Below are positions 12,701 through 28,400 of a stretch of DNA of 64,000 bases, piece after piece. The position numbers were made by a program, and so were the translations under genes. The notes beneath the pieces are model-generated. The model did not search any database, was not told where the DNA came from, and saw only the letters and a list, made by a program, of their open reading frames with translations. Position 1 is the first letter of the stretch; every line of letters starts with the position of its first letter. This stretch comes from Aspidapion aeneum (Eukaryota; Arthropoda; Insecta; Coleoptera; Brentidae): positions 1-64,000 of the forward strand of contig CAUYVT010000084.1 in the NCBI GenBank assembly GCA_963576565.1, written 5' to 3'.

Positions 12701-15700
12701 TCTTTAGAAGGTACGTGAAAATTTGGGTCTTCGGCCGTACAAATTTTCTTTAAATAGTACTTGAAAATTTAGCTCTTCGGCCATACAAATTTTCTTTAAA
12801 TAGTACGTGAAAATTTAGCTCTTCGGCCATACAAATTTTCTTTAAAAGGTACGTGAAAATTTAGCTCTTCGGACATACAAATTTTCTTTAAAAAGTACGT
12901 TAAAATTTAGCTCTTCGGCCGTACAAATTTTCTTTAAAAGGTACGTGAAAATTTAGCTCTTCGGCCATACAAATTTTCTTTAAATAGTACGTGAAAATTT
13001 AGCTCTTCGGCCATACAAATTTTCTTTAAATAGTACGTGAAAATTTAGCTCTTCGGCCATACAAATTTTCTTTAAAAGGTACGTGAAAATTTAGCTCTTC
13101 GGACATACAAATTTTCTTTAAAAGGTACGTGAAAATTTAGCCCTTCGGCCATACAAATTTTCTTTAAATAGTACGTGAAAATTTAGCTCTTCGGCCGTAC
13201 AAATTTTCTTTAAATAGTACGTGAAAATTAAGCTCTTCAGCCATACAAATTTTCTTTAAAAGGTACGTGAAAATTTAGCTCTTTGGCCATACAAATTTTC
13301 TTTAAATAATACGTGAAATTTTAGCTCTTCGGCCATACAAATTTTCTTTAAAAGGTACGTGAAAATTTAGCTCTTCGGCCATACAAATTTTCTTTAAAAG
13401 GTACGTGAAAATTTAGCTCTTCGGCCATACAAATTTTCTTTAAAAGGTACGTGAAAATTTAGCTCTTCGGCCGTAAAAATTTTCTTTAAAAGGTACGTGA
13501 AAATTTAGCTCTTCGGCCATACAAATTTTCTTTAAATAGTACGTGAAAATTTAGCTCTTCGGCCATACAAATTTTCTTTAAAAGGTACGTGAAAATTTAG
13601 CTCTTCGGCCATACAAATTTTCTTTAAAAGGTACGTGAAAATTTAGCTCTTCGGCCGTAAAAATTTTCTTTAAAAGGTACGTGAAAATTTAGCTCTTCGG
13701 CCATACAAATTTTCTTTAAATAGTACGTGAAAATTTAGCTCTTCGGCCGTACAAATTTTCTTTAAATAGTACGTGAAAAATTAGCTCTTCGGCCGTACAA
13801 ATTTTCTTTAAATAGTACGTGCAAATTTAGCTCTTTGGCCGTACAAATTTTCTTTAAATAGTACGTGAAAATTTAGCTCTTCGGCCATACAAATTTTCTT
13901 TAAATAGTACGTGAAAATTTAGCTCTTCGGCCATACAAATTTTCTTTAAAAGGTACGTGAAAATTTAGCTCTTCGGCCATACAAATTTTCTTTAGAAGGT
14001 ACGTGAAAATTTGAGTCTTCGGCCATACAAATTTTCTTTAGAAGGTACGTGAAAATTTGGGTCTTCGGCCGTACAAATTTTCTTTAAATAGTACTTGAAA
14101 ATTTAGCTCTTCGGCCATACAAATTTTCTTTAAATAGTACGTGAAAATTTAGCTCTTCGGCCATACAAATTTTCTTTAAAAGGTACGTGAAAATTTAGCT
14201 CTTCGGACATACAAATTTTCTTTAAAAAGTACGTTAAAATTTAGCTCTTCGGCCGTACAAATTTTCTTTAAAAGGTACGTGAAAATTTAGCTCTTCGGCC
14301 ATACAAATTTTCTTTAAATAGTACGTGAAAATTTAGCTCTTCGGCCATACAAATTTTCTTTAAATAGTACGTGAAAATTTAGCTCTTCGGCCATACAAAT
14401 TTTCTTTAAAAGGTACGTGAAAATTTAGCTCTTCGGACATACAAATTTTCTTTAAAAGGTACGTGAAAATTTAGCTCTTCGGCCATACAAATTTTCTTTA
14501 AAAGGTACGTGAAAATTTAGCTCTTCGGCCGTAAAAATTTTCTTTAAAAGGTACGTGAAAATTTAGCTCTTCGGCCATACAAATTTTCTTTAAATAGTAC
14601 GTGAAAATTTAGCTCTTCGGCCATACAAATTTTCTTTAAAAGGTACGTGAAAATTTAGCTCTTCGGCCATACAAATTTTCTTTAAAGGGTACGTGAAAAT
14701 TTAGCTCTTCGGCCGTACAAATTTTCTTTAAAAGGTACGTGAAAATTTAGCTCTTCGGCCATACAAATTTTCTTTAAAAGGTACGTGAAAATTTGGGTCT
14801 TCGGCCATACAAATTTTCTTTAAATAATACGTGAAAATTTAGCTCTTCGGCCGTACAAATTTTGTTTAAATAGTACGTGAAAATTTAGCTCTTCGGCCGT
14901 ACAAATTTTCTTTATATAGTACGTGAAAATTTAGCTCTTCGGCCGTACAAATTTTCTTTAAATAGTACGTGAAAATTTAGCTCTTCGGCCATACAAATTT
15001 TCTTTAAAAGGTACGTGAAAATTTAGCTCTTCGGCCATACAAATTTTCTTTAAAAGGTACGTAAAAATTTAGCTCTTCGGCCATACAAATTTTCTTTAAA
15101 TAGTACGTGAAAATTTAGCTCTTCGGCTGTACAAATTTTCTTTAAATAGTACGTGAAAATTTAGCTCTTCGGCCATACAAATTTTCTTTAAATAGTACGT
15201 GAAAATTTAGCTCTTCGGCCATACAAATTTTCTTTAAAAGGTACGTGAAAATTTAGCTCTTCGGCCGTACAAATTTTCTTTAAAAGGTACGTGAAAATTT
15301 AGCTCTTCGGCCGTACAAATTTTCTTTAAATAGTACGTGAAAATTTAGCTCTTCGGCCATACAAATTTTCTTTAAATAGTACGTGAAAATTTAGCTCTTC
15401 GGCCATACAAATTTTCTTTAAAAGGTACGTGAAAATTTAGCTCTTCGGCCATACAAATTTTCTTTAAAAGGTACGTGAAAATTTAGCTCTTCGGCCGTAC
15501 AAATTTTCTTTAAAAGGTACGTGAAAATTTAGCTCTTCGGCCATACAAATTTTCTTTAAATAGTACGTGAAAATTTAGCTCTTCGGCCATACAAATTTTC
15601 TTTAAAAGGTACGTGAAAATTTAGCTCTTCGGCCATACAAATTTTCTTTAAAAGGTACGTGAAAATTTAGCTCTTCGGCCGTACAAATTTTCTTTAAATA

Positions 15701-18700
15701 ATACGTGAAAATTTAGCTCTTCGGCCGTAAAAATTTTCTTTAAATAGTACGTGAAAATTTAGCTCTTCGGCCGTACAAATTTTCTTTATATAGTACGTGA
15801 AAATTTAGCTCTTCGGCCGAACAAATTTTCTTTAAATAGTACGTGAAAGTTTAGCTCTTCGGCCATACAAATTTTATTTAAATAGTACGTGAAAATTTAG
15901 CTCTTCGGCCATACAAATTTTCTTTAAAAGGTACGTGAAAATTTAGCTCTTCGGCCATACAAATTTTCTTTAAAAGGTACGTAAAAATTTAGCTCTTCGG
16001 CCGAACAAATTTTCTTTAAATAGTACGTGAAAGTTTAGCTCTTCGGCCATACAAATTTTATTTAAATAGTACGTGAAAATTTAGCTCTTCGGCCATACAA
16101 ATTTTCTTTAAAAGGTACGTGAAAATTTAGCTCTTCGGCCATACAAATTTTCTTTAAAAGGTACGTAAAAATTTAGCTCTTCGGCCGTACAAATTTTCTT
16201 TAAAAGGTACGTGAAAATTTAGCTCTTCGGCCGTACAAATTTTCTTTAAAAGGTACGTGAAAATTTAGCTCTTCGGCCATACAAATTTTCTTTAAAAGCT
16301 ACGTGAAAATTTAGCTCTTCGGCCATACAAATTTTCTTTAAAAGCTACGTGAAAATTTAGCTTTTCGGGCATACAAATTTTCTTTAAATAGTACGTGAAA
16401 ATTTAGCTCCTCGGCCATACAAATTTTCTTTAAATAGTACGTGAAAATTTAGCTCTTCGGCCATACAAATTTTCTTTAAATAGTACGTGAAAATTTAGCT
16501 CTTTGGCCATACAAATTTTATATAAATACGTGAAAATTTAGCTCTTCGGCCATACAAATTTTCTTTAATAGGTACGTGAAAATTTAGCTCTTCGCCCATA
16601 CAAATTTTCTTTAAAAGGTACGTTAAAATTTAGCTCTTCGGCCGTACAAATTTTCTTTAAAAGGTACATGAAAATTTGGGTCTTCGGCCGTACAAATTTT
16701 CTTTAAAAGGTACGTGAAAATTTAGCTCTTCGGCCATACAAATTTTCTTTAAATAGTACGTGAAAATTTAGTTCTTCGGCCATACAAATTTTCTTTAAAT
16801 AGTACGTGAAAATTTAGCTCTTCGGCAATACAAATTTTCTTTAAATACTACGGGAAAATTTAGCTCTTCGGCCATACAAATTTTCTTTAAAAGGTACGTG
16901 AAAATTTAGCTCTTCGGCCGTACAATATTTCTTTAAAAGGTACGTGAAAATTTAGCTCTTCGGCATTATACAAATGTTCTTTAAATAGTACGTGAAAATT
17001 TAGCTCTTCGGCCGTACAAATTTTCTTTAAATAGTACGTGAAAATTTAGCTCTTCGGCCATACAAATTTTCTTTAAAAGGTACGTGAAAATTTAGCTCTT
17101 CGGCCATACAAATTTTCTTTAAATTGTACGTGAAAATTTAGCCCTTCGGCCATACAAATTTTCTTTAAATAGTACGTGAAAATTTAGCTCTTCGGCCGTA
17201 CAAATTTTCTTTAAATAGTACGTGAAAATTAAGCTCTTCAGCCATACAAATTTTCTTTAAAAGGTACGTGAAAATTTAGCTCTTTGGCCATACAAATTTT
17301 CTTTAAATAATACGTGAAATTTTAGCTCTTCGGCCATACAAATTTTCTTTAAAGGGTACGTGAAAATTTAGCTCTTCGGCCATACAAATTTTCTTTAAAT
17401 AGTACGTGAAAATTTAGCTCTTCGTCCATACAAATTTTCTTTAAATAGTACGTGAAAATTTAGCTCTTCGGCCATACAAATTTTCTTTAAAAGGTACGTG
17501 AAAATTTAGCTCTTCGGCCATACAAATTTTCTTTAAATAGTACGTGAAAATTTAGCTCTTCGTCCATACAAATTTTCTTTAAATAGTACGTGAAAATTTA
17601 GCTCTTCGGCCATACAAATTTTCTTTAAAAGGTACGTGAAAATTTAGCTCTTCGTCCATACAATTTTCTTTAAAAGGTACGTGAAAATTTAGCTTTTCGG
17701 GCATACAAATTTTCTTTAAATAGTACGTGAAAATTTAGCTCTTCGTCCATACAAATTTTCTTTAAAAGGTACGTGAAAATTTAGCTCTTCGGCCATACAA
17801 ATTTTCTTTAAAAGGTACGTGAAAATTTAGCTCTTCGGCCATACAAACTTTCTTTAAAATGTACGTGAAAATTTGGCTCTTCGGCCGTACAAATTTTCTT
17901 TAACGTGAAAATTTAGCTCTTCGGCCATACAAATTTTCTTTAAAAGGTACGTGAAAATTAAGCTCTTTGGCCGTACAAATTTTCTTTAAATACTACGTGA
18001 AAATTTAGCTCTTCGGCCATACAAATTTTCTTTAAAAGGTACGTGAAAATTTGGCTCTTCGGCCGTACAAATTTTCTTTAACGTGAAAATGTAGCTCTTC
18101 GGCCGTACAATATTTCTTTAAAAGGTACGTGAAAATTTAGCTCTTCGGCTTTATACAAATTTTCTTTAAATAGTACGTGAAAATTTAGCTCTTCGGCCGT
18201 ACAAATTTTCTTTAAATAGTACGTGAAAATTTAGCTCTTCGGCCGTACAAATTTTCTTTAAATAGTACGTGAAAATTTAGCTCTTCGGCCGTACAAATTT
18301 TCTTTAAATAGTACGTGAAAATTTAGCTCTTCGGCCATACAAATTTTCTTTAAAAGGTACGTGAAAATTTAGCTCTTCGGCCATACAGATTTTCTTTAAA
18401 TAGTACGTGGAAATTTAGCTCTTCGGCCGTACAAATTTTCTTTAAATAGTACGTGAAAATTTAGCTCTTCGGCCGTACAAATTTTCTTTAAATAGTACGT
18501 GAAAATTTAGCTCTTCGGCCGTACAAATTTTCTTTAAATAGTACGTGAAAATTTAGCTCTTCGGCCGTACAAATTTTCTTTAAATAGTACGTGAAAAATT
18601 AGCTCTTCGGCCGTACAAATTTTCTTTAAATAGTACGTGAAAATTTAGCTCTTCGGCCGTACAAATTTTCTTTATATAGTACGTGAAAATTTAGCTCTTC

Positions 18701-19440
18701 TGCCGTACAAATTTTCTTTAAATAGTACGTGAAAATTTAGCTCTTCGGCCATACAAATTTTCTTTAAATAGTACGTGAAAATTGAGCTCTTCGGCCATAC
18801 AAATTTTCTTTAAAAGGTACGTAAAAATTTAGCTCTTCGGCCATACAAATTTTCTTTAAAAGATACGTGAAAATTTGGGTCTTCGGCCATACAAATTTTC
18901 TTTAAATAGTACGTGAAAATTTAGCTCTTCGGCCGTACAAATTTTCTTTAAATAGTACGTGAAAAATTAGCTCTTCGGCCGTACAAATTTTCTTTAAATA
19001 GTACGTGAAAATTTAGCTCTTCGGCCGTACAAATTTTCTTTATATAGTACGTGAAAATTTAGCTCTTCGGCCGTACAAATTTTCTTTAAATAGTACGTGA
19101 AAATTTAGCTCTTCGGCCATACAAATTTTCTTTAAAAGGTACGTGAAAATTTAGCTCTTCGGCCATACAAATTTTCTTTAAAAGGTACATTAAAATTTAG
19201 CTCTTCGGCCATACAAATTTTCTTTAGAAGGTACGTGAAAATTTAGCTCTTCGGCCGTACAAATTTTCTTTAAATAGTACGTGAAAATTTAGCTCTTCGG
19301 CCATACAAATTTTCTTTAAAAGGTACGTGAAAATTTAGCTCTTCGGCCATACAAATTTTCTTTAATAGGTACGTGAAAATTTAGCTCTTCGCCCATACAA
19401 ATTTTCTTTAAAAGGTACGTTAAAATTTAGCTCTTCGGCC
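9761..19440. repeat. Higher-order repeat, copy 2 (about 9.7 kb)
   Basis: This is the second copy of the ~9.7-kb block, matched to the first by ordered rare variants. A third, rearranged copy starts near 19,440: the block beginning with the ACAATTTTC/CGGGCATAC pair recurs near 10,029, 19,481, 30,329 and 42,569. Unlike the first copy, this one has almost no isolated single-base deletions within homopolymers. Boundaries are approximate. Confidence 0.6.
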
Positions 19441-22400
19441 ATACAAATTTTCTTTAAAAGGTACGTTAAAATTTAGCTCTTCGTCCATACAATTTTCTTT
19501 AAAAGGTACGTGAAAATTTAGCTTTTCGGGCATACAAATTTTCTTTAAATAGTACGTGAAAATTTAGCTCTTCGGCAATACAAATTTTCTTTAAATACTA
19601 CGGGAAAATTTAGCTCTTCGGCCATACAAATTTTCTTTAAAAGGTACGTGAAAATTTAGCTCTTCGGCCGTACAAATTTTCTTTAAATAGTACGTGAAAA
19701 TTTAGCTCTTCGGCCATACAAATTTTCTTTAAAAGGTACGTTAAAATTTAGCTCTTCGGCCATACAAATTTTCTTTAAATAGTACGTGAAAATTAGCTTT
19801 TCGGGCATACAAATTTTCTTTAAATAGTACGTGAAAATTTAGCTCTTCGGCAATACAAATTTTCTTTAAATACTACGGGAAAATTTAGCTCTTCGGCCAT
19901 ACAAATTTTCTTTAAAAGGTACGTGAAAATTTAGCTCTTCGGCCGTACAATATTTCTTTAAAAGGTACGTGAAAATTTAGCTCTTCGGCATTATACAAAT
20001 TTTCTTTAAATAGTACGTGAAAATTTAGCTCTTCGGCCGTACAAATTTTCTTTAAATAGTACGTGAAAATTAAGCTCTTCAGCCATACAAATTTTCTTTA
20101 AATAGTACGTGAAAATTTAGCTCTTCGGCTTTATACAAATTTTCTTTAAATAGTACGTGAAAATTTAGCTCTTCGGCCATACAAATTTTCTTTAAAAGGT
20201 ACGTGAAAATTTAGCTCTTCGGCCATACAAATTTTCTTTAAATTGTACGTGAAAATTTAGCCCTTCGGCCATACAAATTTTCTTTAAATAGTACGTGAAA
20301 ATTTAGCTCTTCGGCCGTACAAATTTTCTTTAAATAGTACGTGAAAATTAAGCTCTTCAGCCATACAAATTTTCTTTAAAAGGTACGTGAAAATTTAGCT
20401 CTTTGGCCATACAAATTTTCTTTAAATAATACGTGAAATTTTAGCTCTTCGGCCATACAAATTTTCTTTAAAAGGTACGTGAAAATTTAGCTCTTCGGCC
20501 ATACAAATTTTCTTTAAATAGTACGTGAAAATTTAGCTCTTCGTCCATACAAATTTTCTTTAAATAGTACGTGAAAATTTAGCTCTTCGGCCATACAAAT
20601 TTTCTTTAAAAGGTACGTGAAAATTTAGCTCTTCGTCCATACAAATTTTCTTTAAATAGTACGTGAAAATTTAGCTCTTCGGCCATACAAATTTTCTTTA
20701 AAAGGTACGTGAAAATTTAGCTCTTCGTCCATACAATTTTCTTTAAAAGGTACGTGAAAATTTAGCTTTTCGGGCATACAAATTTTCTTTAAATAGTACG
20801 TGAAAATTTAGCTCTTCGTCCATACAAATTTTCTTTAAAAGGTACGTGAAAATTTAGCTCTTCGGCCATACAAATTTTCTTTAAAAGGTACGTGAAAATT
20901 TAGCTCTTCGGCCATACAAATTTTCTTTAAAATGTACGTGAAAATTTGGCTCTTCGGCCGTACAAATTTTCTTTAACGTGAAAATTTAGCTCTTCGGCCA
21001 TACAAATTTTCTTTAAAAGGTACGTGAAAATTAAGCTCTTTGGCCGTACAAATTTTCTTTAAATACTACGTGAAAATTTAGCTCTTCGGCCATACAAATT
21101 TTCTTTAAAAGGTACGTGAAAATTTGGCTCTTCGGCCGTACAAATTTTCTTTAACGTGAAAATGTAGCTCTTCGGCCGTACAATATTTCTTTAAAAGGTA
21201 CGTGAAAATTTAGCTCTTCGGCTTTATACAAATTTTCTTTAAATAGTACGTGAAAATTTAGCTCTTCGGCCGTACAAATTTTCTTTAAATAGTACGTGAA
21301 AATTTGGGTCTTCGGCCGTACAAATTTTCTTTAAAAGGTACGTGAAAATTTAGCTCTTCGGCCATACAAATTTTCTTTAATAGGTACGTTAAAATTTAGC
21401 TCTTCGGCCATACAAATTTTCTTTAAAAGGTACGTGAAAATTTAGCTCTTCGGCCGTACAAATTTTCTTTAAATAGTACGTGAAAATTTAGCTCTTCGGC
21501 CGTACAAATTTTCTTTAAATAGTACGTGAAAATTTAGCTCTTTGGCCATACAAATTTTATATAAATACGTGAAAATTTAGCTCTTCGGCCATACAAATTT
21601 TCTTTAATAGGTACGTGAAAATTTAGCTCTTCGGCCATACAAATTTTCTTTAAAAGGTACGTGAAAATTTAGCTCTTCGGCCATACAAATTTTCTTTAAA
21701 TAGTACGTGAAAATTTAGCTCTTTGGCCATACAAATTTTATATAAATACGTGAAAATTTAGCTCTTCGGCCATACAAATTTTCTTTAATAGGTACGTGAA
21801 AATTTAGCTCTTCGGCCATACAAATTTTCTTTAAAAGGTACGTGAAAATTTAGCTCTTCGGCCGTACAAATTTTCTTTAAATAGTACGTGAAAATTTAGC
21901 TCTTCGGCCGTACAAATTTTCTTTAAATATTACGTGAAAAATTAGCTCTTCGCCCATACAAATTTTCTTTAAAAGGTACGTTAAAATTTAGCTCTTCGGC
22001 CGTACAAATTTTCTTTAAAAGGTACGTGAAAATTTAGCTCTTTGGCCATACAAATTTTATATAAATACGTGAAAATTTAGCTCTTCGGCCATACAAATTT
22101 TCTTTAATAGGTACGTGAAAATTTAGCTCTTCGGCCATACAAATTTTCTTTAAAAGGTACGTGAAAATTTAGCTCTTCGGCCATACAAATTTTCTTTAAA
22201 TAGTACGTGAAAATTTAGCTCTTTGGTCATACAAATTTTATATAAATACGTGAAAATTTAGCTCTTCGGCCATACAAATTTTCTTTAATAGGTACGTGAA
22301 AATTTAGCTCTTCGGCCATACAAATTTTCTTTAAAAGGTACGTGAAAATTTAGCTCTTCGGCCGTACAAATTTTCTTTAAATAGTACGTGAAAATTTAGC

Positions 22401-25400
22401 TCTTCGGCCGTACAAATTTTCTTTAAATAGTACGTGAAAAATTAGCTCTTCGGCCATACAAATTTTATTTAAATAGTACGTGAAAATTTAGCTCTTCGGC
22501 CATACAAATTTTCTTTAAAAGGTACATGAAAATTTAGCTCTTTGGCCATACAAATTTTATATAAATACGTGAAAATTTAGCTCTTCGGCCATACAAATTT
22601 TCTTTAATAGGTACGTGAAAATTTAGCTCTTCGGCCATACAAATTTTCTTTAAAAGGTACGTGAAAATTTAGCTCTTCGGCCGTACAAATTTTCTTTATA
22701 TAGTACGTGAAAGTTTAGCTCTTCGGCCATACAAATTTTATTTAAATAGTACGTGAAAATTTAGCTCTTCGGCCATACAAATTTTCTTTAAAAGGTACGT
22801 GAAAATTTAGCTCTTCGGCCATACAAATTTTCTTTAAAAGGTACGTAAAAATTTAGCTCTTCGACCATACAAATTTTCTTTAGAAGGTACGTGAAAATTT
22901 GGGTCTTCGGCCGTACAAATTTTCTTTAAATAGTACGTGAAAATTTAGCTCTTCGGCCATACAAATTTTCTTTAAATAGTACGTGAAAATTTAGCTCTTC
23001 GGCCATACAAATTTTCTTTAAAAGGTACGTAAAAATTTAGCTCTTCGGCCATACAAATTTTCTTTAGAAGGTACGTGAAAATTTGGGTCTTCGGCCGTAC
23101 AAATTTTCCTTAAATAGTACGTGAAAATTTAGCTCTTCGGCCATACAAATTTTCTTTAAATAGTAAGTAAAATTTAGCTCTTCGGCCGTACAAATTTTCT
23201 TTAAAGGTACGTGAAAATTTAGCTCTTCGGCCGTACAAATTTTCTTTAAAAGGTACGTGAAAATTTAGCTCTTCGGCCATACAAATTTTCTTTAAAAGCT
23301 ACGTGAAAATTTAGCTCTTCGGCCATACAAATTTTCTTTAAAAGCTACGTGAAAATTTAGCTTTTCGGGCATACAAATTTTCTTTAAATAGTACGTGAAA
23401 ATTTAGCTCTTCGGCCGTACAAATTTTCTTTAAATAGTACGTGAAAATTTAGCTCTTCGGCCGTACAAATTTTCTTTAAATAGTACGTGAAAATTTAGCT
23501 CTTCGGCCATACAAATTTTCTTTAAATAGTACGTGAAAATTTAGCTCTTCGGCCATACAAATTTTCTTTAAAGGTACGTGAAAATTTAGCTCTTCGGCCA
23601 TACAAATTTTCTTTAAAAGGTACGTGAAAATTTAGCTCTTCGGCCGTACAAATTTTCTTTAAATAGTACGTGAAAATTTAGCTCTTCGGCCATACAAATT
23701 TTCTTTAAAAGGTACGTGAAAATTTAGCTCTTCGGCCATACAAATTTTCTTTAAAAGGTACGTGAAAATTTAGCTCTTCGGCCGTACAAATTTTCTTTAA
23801 AAGGTACGTGAAAATTTAGCTCTTCAGCCATACAAATTTTCTTTAAAAGGTACGTGAAAATTTAGCTCTTCGGCCATACAAATTTTCTTTAAATTGTACG
23901 TGAAAATTTAGTTCTTTGGCCATACAAATTTTCTTTAAATAGTACGTGAAAATTTAGCGCTTCGGCCGTACAAATTTTGCCTTAAATAGTACATGAAAAT
24001 TTAGCTCTTCGGCCATACAAATTTTCTTTAAATAGTACGTGAAATTTTAGCTCTTCGGCCATACAAATTTTCTTTAAATAGTACGTGAAATTTTAGCTCT
24101 TCGGCCATACAAATTTTCTTTAAAAGGTACGTGAAAATTTAGTTCTTTGGCCATACAAATTTTCTTTAAATAGTACGTGAAAATTTAGCGCTTCGGCCGT
24201 ACAAATTTTGCCTTAAATAGTACATGAAAATTTAGCTCTTCGGCCATACAAATTTTCTTTAAATAGTACGTGAAATTTTAGCTCTTCGGCCATACAAATT
24301 TTCTTTAAAAGGTACGTGAAAATTTAGCTCTTCGGCCGTACAAATTTTCTTTAAATAGTACGTGAAAATTTAGCTCTTCGGCCGTACAAATTTTCTTTAA
24401 ATAGTACGTGAAAAATTAGCTCTTCGCCCATACAAATTTTCTTTAAAAGGTACGTTAAAATTTAGCTCTTCGGCCGTACAAATTTTCTTTAAAAGGTACG
24501 TGAAAATTTAGCTCTTCGGCCATACAAATTTTCTTTAATAGGTACGTGAAAATTTAGCTCTTCGGCCATACAAATTTTCTTTAATAGGTACGTGAAAATT
24601 TAGCTCTTCGGCCATACAAATTTTCTTTAAAGGTACGTGAAAATTTAGCTCTTCGGCCATACAAATTTTCTTTAAATAGTACGTGAAAATTTAGCTCTTC
24701 GGCCGTACAAATTTTCTTTAAATAGTACGTGAAAAATTAGCTCTTCGCCCATACAAATTTTCTTTAAAAGGTACGTTAAAATTTAGCTCTTCGGCCGTAC
24801 AAATTTTCTTTAAAAGGTACGTGAAAATTTAGCTCTTCGGCCATACAAATTTTCTTTAATAGGTACGTGAAAATTTAGCTCTTCGGCCATACAAATTTTC
24901 TTTAAAAGGTACGTGAAAATTTAGCTCTTCGGCCGTACAAATTTTCTTTAAATAGTACGTGAAAATTTAGCTCTTCGGCCATACAAATTTTCTTTAAAAG
25001 GTACGTGAAAATTTAGCTCTTCGGCCATACAAATTTTCTTTAAAAGGTACGTGAAAATTTAGCTCTTCGGCCGTACAAATTTTCTTTAAAAGGTACGTGA
25101 AAATTTAGCTCTTCAGCCATACAAATTTTCTTTAAAAGGTACGTGAAAATTTAGCTCTTCGGCCATACAAATTTTCTTTAAATTGTACGTGAAAATTTAG
25201 TTCTTTGGCCATACAAATTTTCTTTAAATAGTACGTGAAAATTTAGCGCTTCGGCCGTACAAATTTTGCCTTAAATAGTACATGAAAATTTAGCTCTTCG
25301 GCCATACAAATTTTCTTTAAATAGTACGTAAAATTTTAGCTCTTCGGCCATACAAATTTTCTTTAAATAGTACGTGAAATTTTAGCTCTTCGGCCATACA

Positions 25401-28400
25401 AATTTTCTTTAAAAGGTACGTGAAAATTTAGTTCTTTGGCCATACAAATTTTCTTTAAATAGTACGTGAAAATTTAGCGCTTCGGCCGTACAAATTTTCT
25501 TTAAAAGGTACGTGAAAATTTAGCTCTTCGGCCATACAAATTTTCTTTAAAAGGTACGTAAAAATTTAGCTCTTCGACCATACAAATTTTCTTTAGAAGG
25601 TACGTGAAAATTTGGGTCTTCGGCCGTACAAATTTTCTTTAAATAGTACGTGAAAATTTAGCTCTTCGGCCATACAAATTTTCTTTAAATAGTACGTGAA
25701 AAATTAGCTCTTCGCCCATACAAATTTTCTTTAAAAGGTACGTTAAAATTTAGCTCTTCGGCCGTACAAATTTTCTTTAAAAGGTACGTGAAAATTTAGC
25801 TCTTCGGCCATACAAATTTTCTTTAATAGGTACGTGAAAATTTAGCTCTTCGGCCATACAAATTTTCTTTAATAGGTACGTGAAAATTTAGCTCTTCGGC
25901 CATACAAATTTTCTTTAAAAGGTACGTGAAAATTTAGCTCTTCGGCCGTACAAATTTTCTTTATATAGTACGTGAAAATTTAGCTCTTCGGCCGAACAAA
26001 TTTTCTTTAAATAGTACGTGAAAGTTTAGCTCTTCGGCCATACAAATTTTATTTAAATAGTACGTGAAAATTTAGCTCTTCGGCCATACAAATTTTCTTT
26101 AAAAGGTACGTGAAAATTTAGCTCTTCGGCCATACAAATTTTCTTTAAAAGGTACGTAAAAATTTAGCTCTTCGACCATACAAATTTTCTTTAGAAGGTA
26201 CGTGAAAATTTGGGTCTTCGGCCGTACAAATTTTCTTTAAATAGTACGTGAAAATTTAGCTCTTCGGCCATACAAATTTTCTTTAAATAGTACGTGAAAA
26301 TTTAGCTCTTCGGCCATACAAATTTTCTTTAAAAGGTACGTAAAAATTTAGCTCTTCGGCCATACAAATTTTCTTTAGAAGGTACGTGAAAATTTGGGTC
26401 TTCGGCCGTACAAATTTTCCTTAAATAGTACGTGAAAATTTAGCTCTTCGGCCATACAAATTTTCTTTAAATAGTAAGTAAAATTTAGCTCTTCGGCCGT
26501 ACAAATTTTCTTTAAAAGGTACGTGAAAATTTAGCTCTTCGGCCGTACAAATTTTCTTTAAAAGGTACGTGAAAATTTAGCTCTTCGGCCATACAAATTT
26601 TCTTTAAAAGCTACGTGAAAATTTAGCTCTTCGGCCATACAAATTTTCTTTAAAAGCTACGTGAAAATTTAGCTTTTCGGGCATACAAATTTTCTTTAAA
26701 TAGTACGTGAAAATTTAGCTCTTCGGCCGTACAAATTTTCTTTAAATAGTACGTGAAAATTTAGCTCTTCGGCCGTACAAATTTTCTTTAAATAGTACGT
26801 GAAAATTTAGCTCTTCGGCCATACAAATTTTCTTTAAATAGTACGTGAAAATTTAGCTCTTCGGCCATACAAATTTTCTTTAAAGGTACGTGAAAATTTA
26901 GCTCTTCGGCCATACAAATTTTCTTTAAAAGGTACGTGAAAATTTAGCTCTTCGGCCGTACAAATTTTCTTTAAATAGTACGTGAAAATTTAGCTCTTCG
27001 GCCATACAAATTTTCTTTAAAATGTACGTGAAAATTTAGCTCTTCGGCCATACAAATTTTCTTTAAAAGGTACGTGAAAATTTAGCTCTTCGGCCGTACA
27101 AATTTTCTTTAAATAGTACGTGAAAATTAAGCTCTTCAGCCATACAAATTTTCTTTAAATAGTACGTGAAAATTTAGCTCTTCGGCTTTATACAAATTTT
27201 CTTTAAATAGTACGTGAAAATTTAGCTCTTCGGCCATACAAATTTTCTTTAAAAGGTACGTGAAAATTTAGCTCTTCGGCCATACAAATTTTCTTTAAAT
27301 TGTACGTGAAAATTTAGCCCTTCGGCCATACAAATTTTCTTTAAATAGTACGTGAAAATTTAGCTCTTCGGCCGTACAAATTTTCTTTAAATAGTACGTG
27401 AAAATTAAGCTCTTCAGCCATACAAATTTTCTTTAAAAGGTACGTGAAAATTTAGCTCTTTGGCCATACAAATTTTCTTTAAATAATACGTGAAATTTTA
27501 GCTCTTCGGCCATACAAATTTTCTTTAAAAGGTACGTGAAAATTTAGCTCTTCGGCCATACAAATTTTCTTTAAATAGTACGTGAAAATTTAGCTCTTCG
27601 TCCATACAAATTTTCTTTAAATAGTACGTGAAAATTTAGCTCTTCGGCCATACAAATTTTCTTTAAAAGGTACGTGAAAATTTAGCTCTTCGGCCATACA
27701 AATTTTCTTTAAATAGTACGTGAAAATTTAGCTCTTCGTCCATACAAATTTTCTTTAAATAGTACGTGAAAATTTAGCTCTTCGGCCATACAAATTTTCT
27801 TTAAAAGGTACGTGAAAATTTAGCTCTTCGTCCATACAATTTTCTTTAAAAGGTACGTGAAAATTTAGCTTTTCGGGCATACAAATTTTCTTTAAATAGT
27901 ACGTGAAAATTTAGCTCTTCGTCCATACAAATTTTCTTTAAAAGGTACGTGAAAATTTAGCTCTTCGGCCATACAAATTTTCTTTAAAAGGTACGTGAAA
28001 ATTTAGCTCTTCGGCCATACAAATTTTCTTTAAAATGTACGTGAAAATTTGGCTCTTCGGCCGTACAAATTTTCTTTAACGTGAAAATTTAGCTCTTCGG
28101 CCATACAAATTTTCTTTAAAAGGTACGTGAAAATTAAGCTCTTTGGCCGTACAAATTTTCTTTAAATACTACGTGAAAATTTAGCTCTTCGGCCATACAA
28201 ATTTTCTTTAAAAGGTACGTGAAAATTTGGCTCTTCGGCCGTACAAATTTTCTTTAACGTGAAAATGTAGCTCTTCGGCCGTACAATATTTCTTTAAAAG
28301 GTACGTGAAAATTTAGCTCTTCGGCTTTATACAAATTTTCTTTAAATAGTACGTGAAAATTTAGCTCTTCGGCCGTACAAATTTTCTTTAAATAGTACGT